Assembly: GCA_905182355.1 (NCBI GenBank)
Contig: CAJJBH010000036.1
Coordinates: forward strand, 1-59,712
DNA length: 59,712 nt
Origin: an uncultured Paracoccaceae bacterium
GTDB lineage: Bacteria; Pseudomonadota; Alphaproteobacteria; Rhodobacterales; Rhodobacteraceae
Direction of reading: 5' to 3'
Position numbers and translations under genes: made by a program
Shown here: piece by piece, positions 39,325-48,590 of the stretch
How positions within the stretch are numbered: the stretch's first letter is position 1
Layout: each line of letters begins with the position of its first letter
The notes under the pieces: model-generated
Database searches by the model: none
What the model saw: the letters and a program-made list of their open reading frames with translations, nothing else
Told to the model about the DNA's origin: nothing

Positions 39325-39978
39325 ATGACTGTCCAACCAATCAAACTTGATATCATGTCAGACCCGATTTGCCCTTGGTGCTTTATTGGGAAGGCGTATT
39401 TGGACAAGGCACTGGCAGACCACCCGAACCACCAATTTCAGATTGAATGGCACCCATTCCAATTAAACCCAGACATGCCAGCAGGCGGTATGGGTCGTCG
39501 TGAATACCTTGAAGGAAAATTTGGCGGTAAAGACGCCGCGGTGCGTGCCTATGCCCCAGTTGTAGAAAGCGCCAAAACCGCGGGCGTTGCGATAGATTTT
39601 GAAGGAATGAAGCGCACACCAAACACAATAAACGCACACCGCTTCATCCATTGGGCTGGCATTGAAGGGCGGCAAACAGCAGCTGTTTCGGCCCTGTTTA
39701 AAGCCTATTTTACTGATGCGCGTGATATAGGCGACGTTGAGGTGCTTGCAGATATTGCAGACAGCATCGAAATGGACGCTGCCGTTGTGACACGTCTACT
39801 GGGAACCGACGAAGATTTGGCTGCTGTTCGTGATCGTGATGCACACAGCCGCAAGATGGGGATCAATTCTGTTCCCACCTTTATAATTGCCAATCAACAT
39901 GCGGTCCCAGGTGCACAACCACCAGAATTGTGGGCACAAGTGATTGCTGATTTAGCGGCTCAAACCGAAGCGTCCTGA
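39325..39978 (+). CDS. DsbA-family oxidoreductase, FrnE-like
   Basis: A 217-residue thioredoxin-fold protein without a signal peptide. The redox motif is CPWC at residues 16-19 in MSDPICPWCFIGK, with the helical insertion and the later cis-proline region GINSVPTFII. FrnE-like proteins are cytoplasmic disulfide isomerases or 2-hydroxychromene-2-carboxylate isomerase relatives. It stands alone, 72 bases after the ligase gene, and is followed by a small hairpin. Confidence 0.88.
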   Translation: MTVQPIKLDIMSDPICPWCFIGKAYLDKALADHPNHQFQIEWHPFQLNPDMPAGGMGRREYLEGKFGGKDAAVRAYAPVVESAKTAGVAIDFEGMKRTPNTINAHRFIHWAGIEGRQTAAVSALFKAYFTDARDIGDVEVLADIADSIEMDAAVVTRLLGTDEDLAAVRDRDAHSRKMGINSVPTFIIANQHAVPGAQPPELWAQVIADLAAQTEAS

Positions 39979-39985
39979 TCAATAA

Positions 39986-40002
39986 CGCACACTTAATGTG
40001 CG
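39986..40002 (+). terminator. weak hairpin after the FrnE-like gene
   Basis: CGCACA and TGTGCG around a five-base loop, followed by ATAAAATTTATG. It is short and has no pure T-run, so only a possible terminator. Confidence 0.35.
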
Positions 40003-40095
40003 ATAAAATTTATGCCCGAAAATTAACTATTTTCAATCATAAGTAATTGGAACATAACAGTTTGACGCGCATTAGCGTCTTAATGGAATGGATCA

Positions 40096-41304
40096 ATGCC
40101 AATAGCGCCGAATCAGTTCATGAGTCGCAGCGAATTCATTGCCTTGATGGCAATGATGTTTGCAACAATCGCTTTCTCTATCGACGCTATGCTACCCGCG
40201 ATCCCACAAATTGCCGAAGACATTGCAGATGGCAACACGGCACATGCTGCATGGGTTTTAACTTCTTTCGTTGCGGGCATGGGGTTAGGTACGTTTTTCT
40301 CGGGTCCATTGTCAGATGCCTTTGGACGCAAACCAATCGTCTATGCGGGTGCTTCAGTCTACATCGCTGCGGCTGCGGCGGCTTGGGCCACCTCATCCCT
40401 TGAGTGGATTTTGATTGCACGATTTGTCCAAGGACTGGGCGCATCAGGGCCGCGCGTTGTTTCAATTGCAATCGTACGTGACCTGTTCAGCGGGCGCGAG
40501 ATGGCGCGCATTATGTCTATTGCGATGACAATCTTCATACTTGTCCCCGCGATTGCCCCCGCAATGGGTGCACTTATCATCAACTCATATGGCTGGCGTG
40601 CAATTTTTGCAGCCTTTATCGTGTTTTCCCTTATCTCCGTGCTGTGGGTCGGCGTGCGCCTGAACGAGCCTTTGGCCACCACTGATCGCCGTCCTATACG
40701 TGTTTCGCTGATGATCAGCGCCTTGAAAGAAATGCTAACCCACAAAACGGTGCGCATTTCGATCCTCATGCAGACAATCATGTTGGCAATGCTGTTCACG
40801 ACCCTCACGATGATCCAACCTATTTACGACCAGATATATAACCGCCCTGACAGCTTTCCTTTCTGGTTTGGTACTGTTGCGCTGTTTTCAGGGGCATCCA
40901 GCCTGCTAAACGCGTTTATTGTGACCCGTTTTGGCATGCACAAAGTCATCACATGGAGCATCACAATCCAAGTGGCCATTGGCGCAATTATTCTGACCAC
41001 AATGTCGACAATTCCCAGTGATGGCTTTTATTTGTTCGTGTTTTGGCAATTTTGCTTGTTCGCCCAAGCTGGGCTGACGATTGGAAACCTGAACGCGATT
41101 GCGATGGAGCCGATGGGCCACATTGCAGGTATGGCCGCCTCGGTCATCGGCGCTATTTCGACGATTGGAGCCGCCCTAATCGCGTCACCGACAAGCCTAT
41201 TGATGACCGACACACCCCGCCCGTTGATCGCAATCGTACTAATCTTGGGCATATGCGCCGTTTTGTTGATGCGTCGCATGAACCAGCTTAAAGGCGCGTC
41301 TTAA
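40096..41304 (+). CDS. Bcr/CflA-type MFS drug-resistance exporter
   Basis: A 402-residue inner-membrane protein with about 12 hydrophobic segments. The loop 2-3 motif GPLSDAFGRKP and the helix 4-5 region ARFVQGLGASGPRVVSIAIVRD are those of the Bcr/CflA (DHA1) subfamily of proton-driven multidrug exporters. Cargo unknown. Its TAA overlaps the mfd TAA on the other strand within TTAA at 41301-41304. Confidence 0.85.
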   Translation: MPIAPNQFMSRSEFIALMAMMFATIAFSIDAMLPAIPQIAEDIADGNTAHAAWVLTSFVAGMGLGTFFSGPLSDAFGRKPIVYAGASVYIAAAAAAWATSSLEWILIARFVQGLGASGPRVVSIAIVRDLFSGREMARIMSIAMTIFILVPAIAPAMGALIINSYGWRAIFAAFIVFSLISVLWVGVRLNEPLATTDRRPIRVSLMISALKEMLTHKTVRISILMQTIMLAMLFTTLTMIQPIYDQIYNRPDSFPFWFGTVALFSGASSLLNAFIVTRFGMHKVITWSITIQVAIGAIILTTMSTIPSDGFYLFVFWQFCLFAQAGLTIGNLNAIAMEPMGHIAGMAASVIGAISTIGAALIASPTSLLMTDTPRPLIAIVLILGICAVLLMRRMNQLKGAS

Positions 41305-44300
41305 GCCTTCTTGCGTTTCTTCTCAGCAATGACTTTTTCGGCCAGATCACGGGCAATAGCATAGGCCCCTTTGATCTTATCGGAATCCTTTTGCCAATCA
41401 CGCAACACGACAATCTTGTTGTCTTTGACCTTGGCCGTGCCATTTTCGTTCTGAATGAAATCAACAAGCCCCATAGGCGACGCAAACTTGTCATTGTGAA
41501 ATTGAATTGTTGCCCCCTTAGGACCACCATCCAACTTGGCAATACCCGCCTTTTTGCACATACTCTTGATGCGCACGACCAACATTAATGTATTCACTTC
41601 GCGTGGAAGGGTGCCGAACCGGTCAATTAACTCCGCGGCAAACCCTTCCAGTTCGACCTTGGTGCTTAGGCCACTTAAGCGACGATAAAGCCCTAAACGC
41701 ACATCCAAATCAGTGACATAATTTTCGGGTATCAATACAGGAACGCCTAGATTGATCTGTGGTGCCCATTGATCATCTGCTTCTGACAGGCCTTCAAGTT
41801 GACCGGACTTAATCTTGGCAATCGCCTCTTCTAACATAGATTGGTAAAGTTCGAACCCAACATCGCGCATCTGGCCGGACTGTTCTTCGCCAAGCAAGTT
41901 CCCTGCCCCGCGAATATCCAAGTCCTGCGAGGCCAAGGTAAAGCCTGCGCCAAGCGTATCAAGTGACCCCAACACGCGCAGGCGCTTTTCAGCGGTCGCA
42001 GTCAGTTTGGCCCTTGGTTTGGTTGTAAGGTACGCATAGGCACGCGTTTTTGAACGCCCAACCCGTCCACGAATTTGGTACAGCTGGGCAAGCCCAAACA
42101 TATCGGCGCGGTGCACAACCATTGTGTTGGCAGTGGGAATATCCAGACCAGATTCAACAATCGTGGTCGCCAGCAATACATCGTATTTCCCGTCGTAAAA
42201 CGCGTTCATACGGTCATCCAATTCGCCCGCAGCCATTTGACCGTGGGCGACAAGATATGACACCTCTGGCACGTGTTCTTGCAAAAATGCTTCGATCTCG
42301 GGCAGGTCCGAAATACGCGGAACAACGTAAAACGACTGCCCACCGCGATAATGCTCGCGCAACAACCCTTCGCGGATCGTGATTTTATCAAACTCGCTGA
42401 CATAAGTGCGGATCGCCAAACGGTCCACGGGTGGCGTGCCAATGATTGACAGATCGCGAACCCCAGTCAATGAAAGCTGAAGCGTCCGTGGGATAGGTGT
42501 GGCCGTTAAAGTTAGCACGTGAATGTCGGTGCGCATCTGTTTCAGACGTTCTTTGTGCGTCACGCCGAAATGCTGCTCTTCATCGATGACCAAAAGCCCA
42601 AGGTTCTTAAACCGAATACCCTTTGCCAAAAGCGCATGGGTGCCGATCACAATATCAACGGTGCCCCGCGACATGCCATCACGGGTCGCGTCGGCGTCCT
42701 TTTTACTCACAAACCGACTAAGCTGGCGCACTTCGACAGGGAAGCCACGGAACCGTTCGGAAAAGGATTTAAAGTGCTGACGGGCCAACAAGGTTGTCGG
42801 GGCAACAATTGCGACCTGACCGCCCGACATTGCAGACACAAATGCGGCCCGCATGGCCACTTCGGTTTTGCCAAAGCCAACATCACCACAGATCAGACGG
42901 TCCATTGGATTACCACTGGTCAGGTCATCAACAATATCGTCAATCGCCGTTAGCTGATCATCGGTTTCAGAATACGGAAAGCGGGCGCTGAAGGCATCCC
43001 ACATGCCAGCGGGCGGTTCCATCACGGGGGCGCGGCGCAAGGCACGTTCCGCTGCAACGCGAATAAGCTTCTCCGCCATCTCGCGGATGCGTTCTTTAAG
43101 TCGGGATTTTTTGGCCTGCCAAGCACCACCACCAAGCCGGTCCAAAAGCCCTTCATCATGACCATATTTGGACAGCAATTCGATGTTTTCGACGGGCATG
43201 TATAGCTTGGTCTGCTCCGCGTACTCCAGCAGAAGACATTCGTGCGCAGCGCCCGCAGCCGTGATGACTTCCATCCCAGTATACCGACCAACACCGTGAT
43301 CCACGTGAACGATCAAATCACCTGGGCTGAGGGATTGTGTTTCAGTCAAGAAATTCGCAGCACGTTTCCGTTTTTTTGCTGAGCGGACCAAACGATCGCC
43401 CAAAACATCCTGCTCCGAGATCACAGTCAGATCAGGCGTTTCAAACCCATGCTCCAATGCCCAAACAACCAAATGCAGGCCACGTTTACCGATGCGTTTG
43501 GCGTTGGTAATTGGCACCACTTCGGACAAGCCTTCTTCTTCAATCAAGCCCGTCAGACGTTCACGCGCGCCTTCAGAATAGCTCGCGATCACAACAGGAG
43601 TATCTTGAAGTTTTGCTTTAATATGCGAAGCTAAGGACCCGAAAAGGCTTATACTTTCCTGTTGGCGTTCCGGCGCAAAGTTGCGACCAATGCGACCGCC
43701 AGCATCCGTCACATTCGGCCCCGTCGCCTGCGACAACGCCCCAAATTGGATCACACGACGATCTAAAATTGCGGCTTCCCAAGCAGCATTATCCAAATAC
43801 AGTCCTTGTGGTGCGCAAGGTTTGTAGACGCTGTCATTTTTGGATCGATTTTCCATCGCGAGGCGACGGGTTTCGTATTGATCAGCAATCCCGTCCCAAC
43901 GCGCCAGTCGCGCCCCTGTCATCTGTTCATCCAGCGTTATTGTCGCCTTAGGAATATACTGGAAAAGTGTCTCCAATTCTGCATGAAACAGGGGCAACCA
44001 ATGCTCCGCGCCTTGGTGTTTGCGCCCTGCGCTGACCGCCTCGTAAAGTGGATCATCGGTTCCAGCAGCCCCAAACTCCAGTCGATAGTTCTGACGAAAT
44101 CGTGTTACGGCAGGATCATCCAAAATCACTTCGGACACAGGTGCCAATTCTATTATATCCAACTTTTCAGTTGTGCGCTGCGTGGCAGGATCAAAGCGGC
44201 GGGCACCGTCCAAAACATCACCAAACAAGTCTAGCCGTATCGGTCCAAGATCACCGGGTGGATAAATATCAATGATCCCCCCACGCACAGCATAATCGCC

Positions 44301-44756
44301 AGGTTCCATCACCGTCGGGCTTTGCACAAACCCCATACGGACCAAGAAGTTACGCAGCCCTTTTTCATCGACACGACTACCAACGCTGGCCGAAAACGCC
44401 GCCTCTTTAAGCAAACTGCGCGCAGGGACACGTTGCGTGGCCGCATTTAAAGTTGTGAGCAGAACAAACTGCTTCGGCATTCCGTGCACGAGGGCCGCAA
44501 GCGTTGCCATGCGTTGCGCCGAAATATCGGCGTTGGGTGACACGCGGTCATAAGGTAGGCAATCCCATCCAGGAAATACGATGACTGGCAAATCGGGCGC
44601 AAAGAAGCGCAACGCTTCCTGCATAGCGACAAGACGCTTATCATCACGTGCGATATGACAGACGGGCGTATTGCTTTTGCCCAACTCCTGCAGAATCAGC
44701 TGTGCGTCAAAGCCTTCTGGTGCGCCAGAAATTGTAATTTTAGATTGCGTGCTCAT
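41301..44756 (-). CDS. mfd: transcription-repair coupling factor Mfd
   Basis: A 1151-residue DNA translocase that removes stalled RNA polymerase and recruits UvrA. In order: UvrB-like N-terminal modules (about 1-330), the RNA-polymerase-interacting domain (SPGDLIVHVDHGVGRY), the RecG-like motor with Walker A CGDVGFGKTE, the DEEQ box IDEEQHFG, TATPIPRTL, and the TRG motif region, then the C-terminal UvrA-masking domain. I start at MSTQSK; an upstream TTG in frame is less likely. Intact and full length. Confidence 0.96.
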   Translation of the reverse strand: MSTQSKITISGAPEGFDAQLILQELGKSNTPVCHIARDDKRLVAMQEALRFFAPDLPVIVFPGWDCLPYDRVSPNADISAQRMATLAALVHGMPKQFVLLTTLNAATQRVPARSLLKEAAFSASVGSRVDEKGLRNFLVRMGFVQSPTVMEPGDYAVRGGIIDIYPPGDLGPIRLDLFGDVLDGARRFDPATQRTTEKLDIIELAPVSEVILDDPAVTRFRQNYRLEFGAAGTDDPLYEAVSAGRKHQGAEHWLPLFHAELETLFQYIPKATITLDEQMTGARLARWDGIADQYETRRLAMENRSKNDSVYKPCAPQGLYLDNAAWEAAILDRRVIQFGALSQATGPNVTDAGGRIGRNFAPERQQESISLFGSLASHIKAKLQDTPVVIASYSEGARERLTGLIEEEGLSEVVPITNAKRIGKRGLHLVVWALEHGFETPDLTVISEQDVLGDRLVRSAKKRKRAANFLTETQSLSPGDLIVHVDHGVGRYTGMEVITAAGAAHECLLLEYAEQTKLYMPVENIELLSKYGHDEGLLDRLGGGAWQAKKSRLKERIREMAEKLIRVAAERALRRAPVMEPPAGMWDAFSARFPYSETDDQLTAIDDIVDDLTSGNPMDRLICGDVGFGKTEVAMRAAFVSAMSGGQVAIVAPTTLLARQHFKSFSERFRGFPVEVRQLSRFVSKKDADATRDGMSRGTVDIVIGTHALLAKGIRFKNLGLLVIDEEQHFGVTHKERLKQMRTDIHVLTLTATPIPRTLQLSLTGVRDLSIIGTPPVDRLAIRTYVSEFDKITIREGLLREHYRGGQSFYVVPRISDLPEIEAFLQEHVPEVSYLVAHGQMAAGELDDRMNAFYDGKYDVLLATTIVESGLDIPTANTMVVHRADMFGLAQLYQIRGRVGRSKTRAYAYLTTKPRAKLTATAEKRLRVLGSLDTLGAGFTLASQDLDIRGAGNLLGEEQSGQMRDVGFELYQSMLEEAIAKIKSGQLEGLSEADDQWAPQINLGVPVLIPENYVTDLDVRLGLYRRLSGLSTKVELEGFAAELIDRFGTLPREVNTLMLVVRIKSMCKKAGIAKLDGGPKGATIQFHNDKFASPMGLVDFIQNENGTAKVKDNKIVVLRDWQKDSDKIKGAYAIARDLAEKVIAEKKRKKA

Positions 44757-44823
44757 CTTACGGCCTTGCGTCTTATTTGGGTGATGACTTGTATCGTTCA
44801 GCGCGTCTGTCAACAGTTTCGGG

Positions 44824-45351
44824 TTATTGCAACAAAATCAAATCACGCATGTTCCAGAACATCCCCCACAGGGCCGTTACGAAAATCGCAAACATCCCAA
44901 TAACTTGGGTGGAAATACGGTGACGATTAAGCAGTTTATAAAGTGCTGCACCTGTGGACTGTTCGATCTGGTATAGCTGCGCGGTAGACACGTTTAACAT
45001 CCCCACCAGCGTCATTGGAAAGCCTAGCAAAAACACCGCTTGGGCAAATTCAATCCAATAGTAAAACCCCAGTATCCCAAGGCCTGTCAGCAAAAAACAA
45101 ATAAATGCCAAAAGCCATAGGCCAGAGATATTGCTGATATAAACCAAACGATTGCAGTTGATCCTAACCAAATCTTCCAAATCAATCTCTGCCTCGCCAC
45201 CATTGCGACGCGCGCGCTGTATCATATCATTTGGCACACCCAAAACCCAGTGGCTGGCAGATGACCAAATAACAGCCAATCCAATCCAAAACCAAAGGTT
45301 CGAGAAAGAGCGCATGTCGATGATTTCAAAGAGAGTTTGCGTAAGGTTCAA
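44824..45351 (-). CDS. conserved roseobacter membrane protein
   Basis: About 175 residues with four or five membrane segments (NLWFWIGLAVIWSSASHWVLG, LWLLAFICFLLTGLGILGFYYW, AVFLLGFPMTLVGML, VIGMFAIFVTALWGMFW) and a charged loop DMIQRARRNGGEAEIDLEDLVR. I recall homologues annotated 'component of SufBCD complex' in this group, but nothing in the sequence supports an iron-sulfur role. The start is uncertain: a TTG at 45351 has AAGG eight bases upstream and keeps the TLFEIIDMRSF lead; an ATG at 45315 would be 12 codons shorter. It lies just upstream of mfd on the same strand. Confidence 0.65.
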   Translation of the reverse strand: MNLTQTLFEIIDMRSFSNLWFWIGLAVIWSSASHWVLGVPNDMIQRARRNGGEAEIDLEDLVRINCNRLVYISNISGLWLLAFICFLLTGLGILGFYYWIEFAQAVFLLGFPMTLVGMLNVSTAQLYQIEQSTGAALYKLLNRHRISTQVIGMFAIFVTALWGMFWNMRDLILLQ

Positions 45352-45488
45352 CGCGGCAGCCTTTTTTGGGTTTCCCGGACAAACGGAAAGGATTTTGCAT
45401 GTTCTAACGATGCTTTGCGACAATTCCTACCCTTGCAGGGTGCAATAATCCATGTCAGCAACGTATCATATCTAAAAGGTGATCATCA

Positions 45489-46493
45489 ATGCGTCCCACA
45501 ATCGCACAATTTCCCGCCGCACGCATGCGCCGTGCCCGTCAAACGCCTGCCATTCGTGCCCTAACACGGCAGAACGCCTTAAGTGTCGATGACTTAATTT
45601 GGCCCATATTTGTGCGCAGCGGTGAAGGCATTGAAGAACCAATCGCATCAATGCCCGGTGTTTTTCGCCGCTCGGTCGATAAGGTGGTTGATGCCGCGCG
45701 TGAAGCCGCAGACCTTGGCATTCCGGCGATCTGCATATTCCCCTACACTGGGATTGAAGAACGGACAGAAGATTGCGCTGGTGCGTGGGATCCTCAAAAC
45801 CATGCCAATCGCGCAATACGCGCGATCAAGGCTGCGGTTCCAGAAATCGCTGTGATGACCGATGTGGCCTTAGACACATATAACATCAACGGCCATGACG
45901 GATTTGTTGAAGACGGTGAGATCGTCAATGATCGCACGATCGTGGCATTGGTAAAGATGACCCTTGCCCAAGCCGAAGCAGGTGCGGACATCATAGGTCC
46001 ATCAGACATGATGGACGGGCGAATTGGTGCAATGCGCACCGCCCTCGAGGCCGCTGGTCATCAGAATGTAATGATCCTTAGTTATGCCGCAAAATATGCC
46101 TCAGCCTTTTATGGCCCGTTTCGTGATGCCGTTGGCGCGTCAGGCGCGCTTGTTGGCGATAAAAAAACATACCAAATGGACCCCGCCAATTCAGATGAGG
46201 CCTTGCGCCTGGTCGAACGTGATCTGTCAGAGGGCGCGGACATGGTTATGGTTAAACCCGGCCTGCCCTATCTGGATATATGTCGCCGGGTCAAAGACAC
46301 CTTTGGTGCGCCGACCTATGCCTATCAGGTCAGCGGTGAATACAGCATGATAAAAGCGGCAGGACAGAATGGTTGGATTGATGAAGAACGTGTCATGATG
46401 GAAAGCTTGATGGCTTTTAAGCGGGCGGGTTGTGACGGCATCCTGACTTACTTTGCCCCTGCAGCAGCCCGCGTTTTAGCAGCGCAGCGGTAA
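45489..46493 (+). CDS. hemB: delta-aminolevulinic acid dehydratase (porphobilinogen synthase)
   Basis: A 334-residue enzyme that condenses two aminolevulinate molecules to porphobilinogen. The Schiff-base lysines are in AAKYAS and VKPGLPYLD. The metal site reads DVALDTYNINGHDGFV: the three cysteines of zinc enzymes are replaced by Ala, Asp and Asp, so this is the magnesium-dependent type. AAGG lies about eight bases before the ATG. Confidence 0.95.
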   Translation: MRPTIAQFPAARMRRARQTPAIRALTRQNALSVDDLIWPIFVRSGEGIEEPIASMPGVFRRSVDKVVDAAREAADLGIPAICIFPYTGIEERTEDCAGAWDPQNHANRAIRAIKAAVPEIAVMTDVALDTYNINGHDGFVEDGEIVNDRTIVALVKMTLAQAEAGADIIGPSDMMDGRIGAMRTALEAAGHQNVMILSYAAKYASAFYGPFRDAVGASGALVGDKKTYQMDPANSDEALRLVERDLSEGADMVMVKPGLPYLDICRRVKDTFGAPTYAYQVSGEYSMIKAAGQNGWIDEERVMMESLMAFKRAGCDGILTYFAPAAARVLAAQR

Positions 46494-46527
46494 TTAGCGC
46501 AAAAATTGCATGAAAGATGCTTGCGAC

Positions 46528-46542
46528 GTGACAATGCGTCAC
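46528..46542. repeat. short palindrome upstream of the YSC84-like gene
   Basis: GTGAC and GTCAC around a five-base spacer, about 70 bases before the ATG at 46610, next to an AT-rich TATATATGCT that could be a promoter -10 region. Possible operator. The arms are short, so chance is a real alternative. Confidence 0.3.
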
Positions 46543-46609
46543 AATCGGAATATATATGCTATTAAGATCGGAAAATCCGACGAGCAGCATTTAAATTACA
46601 GGCGGTAAT

Positions 46610-47176
46610 ATGACCAATTCAAACTTTTCGCGCCGCGCATTCGCGCTTGGCGCTTTGGCGACAACAACAGCTGTTGCGGCGTGTGGCAACGGTGTGGGTG
46701 GACGTGGTTCCGCACTCATTGATGCACGAGTTCAAGCAACCCTTCAGGAAATGTATCGCAGCTATCCCAACACTGCTGACCTGGCGAGAAAAGCAAATGG
46801 TATGCTTGTGATGCCGCTCGTCACTGAAGCTGGGTTTGGCATTGGCGGTGCTTACGGACGTGGTGCACTGTTGGTTGGCAACACTACAGTTGACTACTAT
46901 TCCGTGACTAAAGCCTCTGGTGGGTTCCAGATTGGGGCCCAACAATATGCACACGTTCTGTTTTTCATGACAGAACAAGCTCTTACAGATTTCCGCCGCT
47001 CCCCAGGTTGGGCTGCAGGTGCAGATCTGGAATATGTGATTTCAGACAGAGGCGACAGCCTAAACGCGGACACAACAACCGCGTTATCCCCAGTTTTGGC
47101 AGCCGTATTTGGACGCGCTGGCTTACGTATTGGGGCCACACTTGAAGGCACCAAATACTCGCGGATCATTCCGTAA
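46610..47176 (+). CDS. YSC84/SYLF-type lipoprotein
   Basis: A 188-residue exported protein. The N-terminus carries a twin-arginine (SRRAF, Arg 8-9) and a lipobox ending at Cys25 (AVAAC), so it looks like a Tat-exported lipoprotein. The mature part (ARKANGMLVMP, GFGIGGAYGRGALLV, DYYSVTKASGGFQIGAQ) is the SYLF/YSC84 lipid-binding domain. Function in bacteria is poorly defined; the eukaryotic domain binds phosphoinositides. Single-gene unit. Confidence 0.82.
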   Translation: MTNSNFSRRAFALGALATTTAVAACGNGVGGRGSALIDARVQATLQEMYRSYPNTADLARKANGMLVMPLVTEAGFGIGGAYGRGALLVGNTTVDYYSVTKASGGFQIGAQQYAHVLFFMTEQALTDFRRSPGWAAGADLEYVISDRGDSLNADTTTALSPVLAAVFGRAGLRIGATLEGTKYSRIIP

Positions 47177-47239
47177 ATCTAGGTGATGTTTTGACTTATT
47201 GACGACGTTACTCTTTGATTAATCCCAAAGGGTATGAAC

Positions 47240-47635
47240 ATGTTAAAGTGTTGCTGCCAAAGTTATACCCAGCTGAGCCTATTGGCCGGTTGGGTTGCCG
47301 CTGGCCTTTTTTGTGACATTGCTGACTTCGCCTAGAATAAGCTACTGGCTTTTTCAAATCGAAAACGCCACAAGTGCGATGTCACGCCATGCCGCGATGC
47401 TGTTTTTGGGGCTTAGCGCTGTCATCTTGCTGACCCGTCCCACAACAGACTTCCAAACCCGCCGCAGCAGCAGCTTTGCAATTGCCCTTAGCATGAGCGG
47501 ACTATTTATACTTGGATGATTTGATTTATTACGCGGCAACGTTGGTTTAGGGATCTGCCTTGCGTTGATCCCCGAGGCATTCTTTGCCTCAGGGTATTTC
47601 TACATATGGAAAAAGACTGATAAAATCTGGAAGGC
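47240..47635 (+). pseudogene. small membrane protein, frameshift plus nonsense
   Basis: AAAGGG (47227-47232) precedes an ATG at 47240 that opens a hydrophobic start ending LLAGWVAAGLF. At the T6 run 47307-47312 one missing T shifts it. With one T added the frame runs on as FVTLLTSPRISYWLFQ... through two more membrane segments to a TGA at 47517-47519. The same frame then resumes with FDLLRGNVGLGICLALIPEAFFASGYFYIWKK. The restored protein would be about 130 residues with four membrane segments. Both lesions are read from the sequence. That they were once one gene is inference from hydrophobic continuity. The true 3' end is uncertain. Confidence 0.5.
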
Positions 47636-47650
47636 AATCGGTTTGGTCCC

Positions 47651-48507
47651 TTACGACAATCGCTTGATCAAGCTCGACGTGTCCCAACGCCCACCGCCCA
47701 TTTTCTGAATGTCTTTATAAAATTGGTCCACAAGGGCGGTCACGGGCAACGACGCATCGATTTCATCCGCAGTGCTAAGGCAAATACCCAAATCTTTGCG
47801 CATCCAATCCACCGCAAAACCGTGATCAAAGTGATCATCTAACATCGTCTCGTTTCGGTTCGCCATCTGCCAGCTGCCCCTTGGCTGATTACTTCAACGA
47901 CCGCGCGGCCATCAAGGCCTGCTTTTTGTGCAAAATGCAGCGCCTCTGAAAGCCCTTGAACCAAACCTGCGATTGCAATCTGATTGCACATCTTGGTCAT
48001 TTGGCCTGCACCTGTTTCACCGATGCGACGGCAAATTTTGGAATAGACTGTCAAAACTGGCAATGCGCTGTCGAACGCGGCCTCGTCCCCCCCGCACATT
48101 ATCGACAGTGCTGCATTTTCAGCACCCGCCTGACCACCAGAGATTGGCGCGTCTACAAATGAAATACCAGCTTTTGCTGCAGCGCCATACAACTCACCCG
48201 TAACTTTCGCCGAAACAGTTGTGTGGTCCACAAACACAGAGTCTTTGGCCATACCCGCAAATGCCCCATCTGGCCCAAGGCACACAGACCGCAGATCATC
48301 GTCATTACCAACGCACGACATTACAAAATCAGCGCCCACCGCAGCCTCACGCGGTGTGGATGCCGACGATCCACTGTATTTCATCGCCCAAGCCTGCGCT
48401 TTGCTTTCAGTCCGGTTAAATACGGTCACATCGTGGCCTGCGCCTTGCAAATTTCCCGCCATAGGTGCGCCCATGACGCCGGGTCCCAAAAATGCCTGCT
48501 TGGCCAT
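47651..48507 (-). pseudogene. 3-hydroxyisobutyrate-dehydrogenase-family protein, frameshifted
   Basis: Read leftward. 48507 to about 47865 encodes the NAD-binding domain (FLGPGVMGAPMAGN), the DAPISGG motif and the catalytic lysine in GAGQMTKMCNQ. The frame is lost at GAAG, and the next frame carries the rest (SWQMANRNETMLDDHFDHGFAVDWMRKDL...) to 47651. The family reads GAAGSWQM without a break. The local sequence GGGGCAGCTGG fits loss of one copy of a GGGCAGC tandem, a seven-base slip. An AGGAG ribosome-binding site precedes the ATG. The usual Leu in GLGxMG is Pro. Substrate unknown (beta-hydroxyacid). Confidence 0.78.
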
Positions 48508-48590
48508 AGTATTCTCCTTGATGTGGTGTTGCTTTCAACTGGATCCATACCTAACAGTCATTCCCAAAGGGTCAACACGAGAGGGGCGCA

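Noticed and set aside
47517-47519. In-frame TGA read as selenocysteine
   Set aside because: No selenoprotein family match, no hairpin element seen after it, and the same gene carries another lesion at a T6 run.
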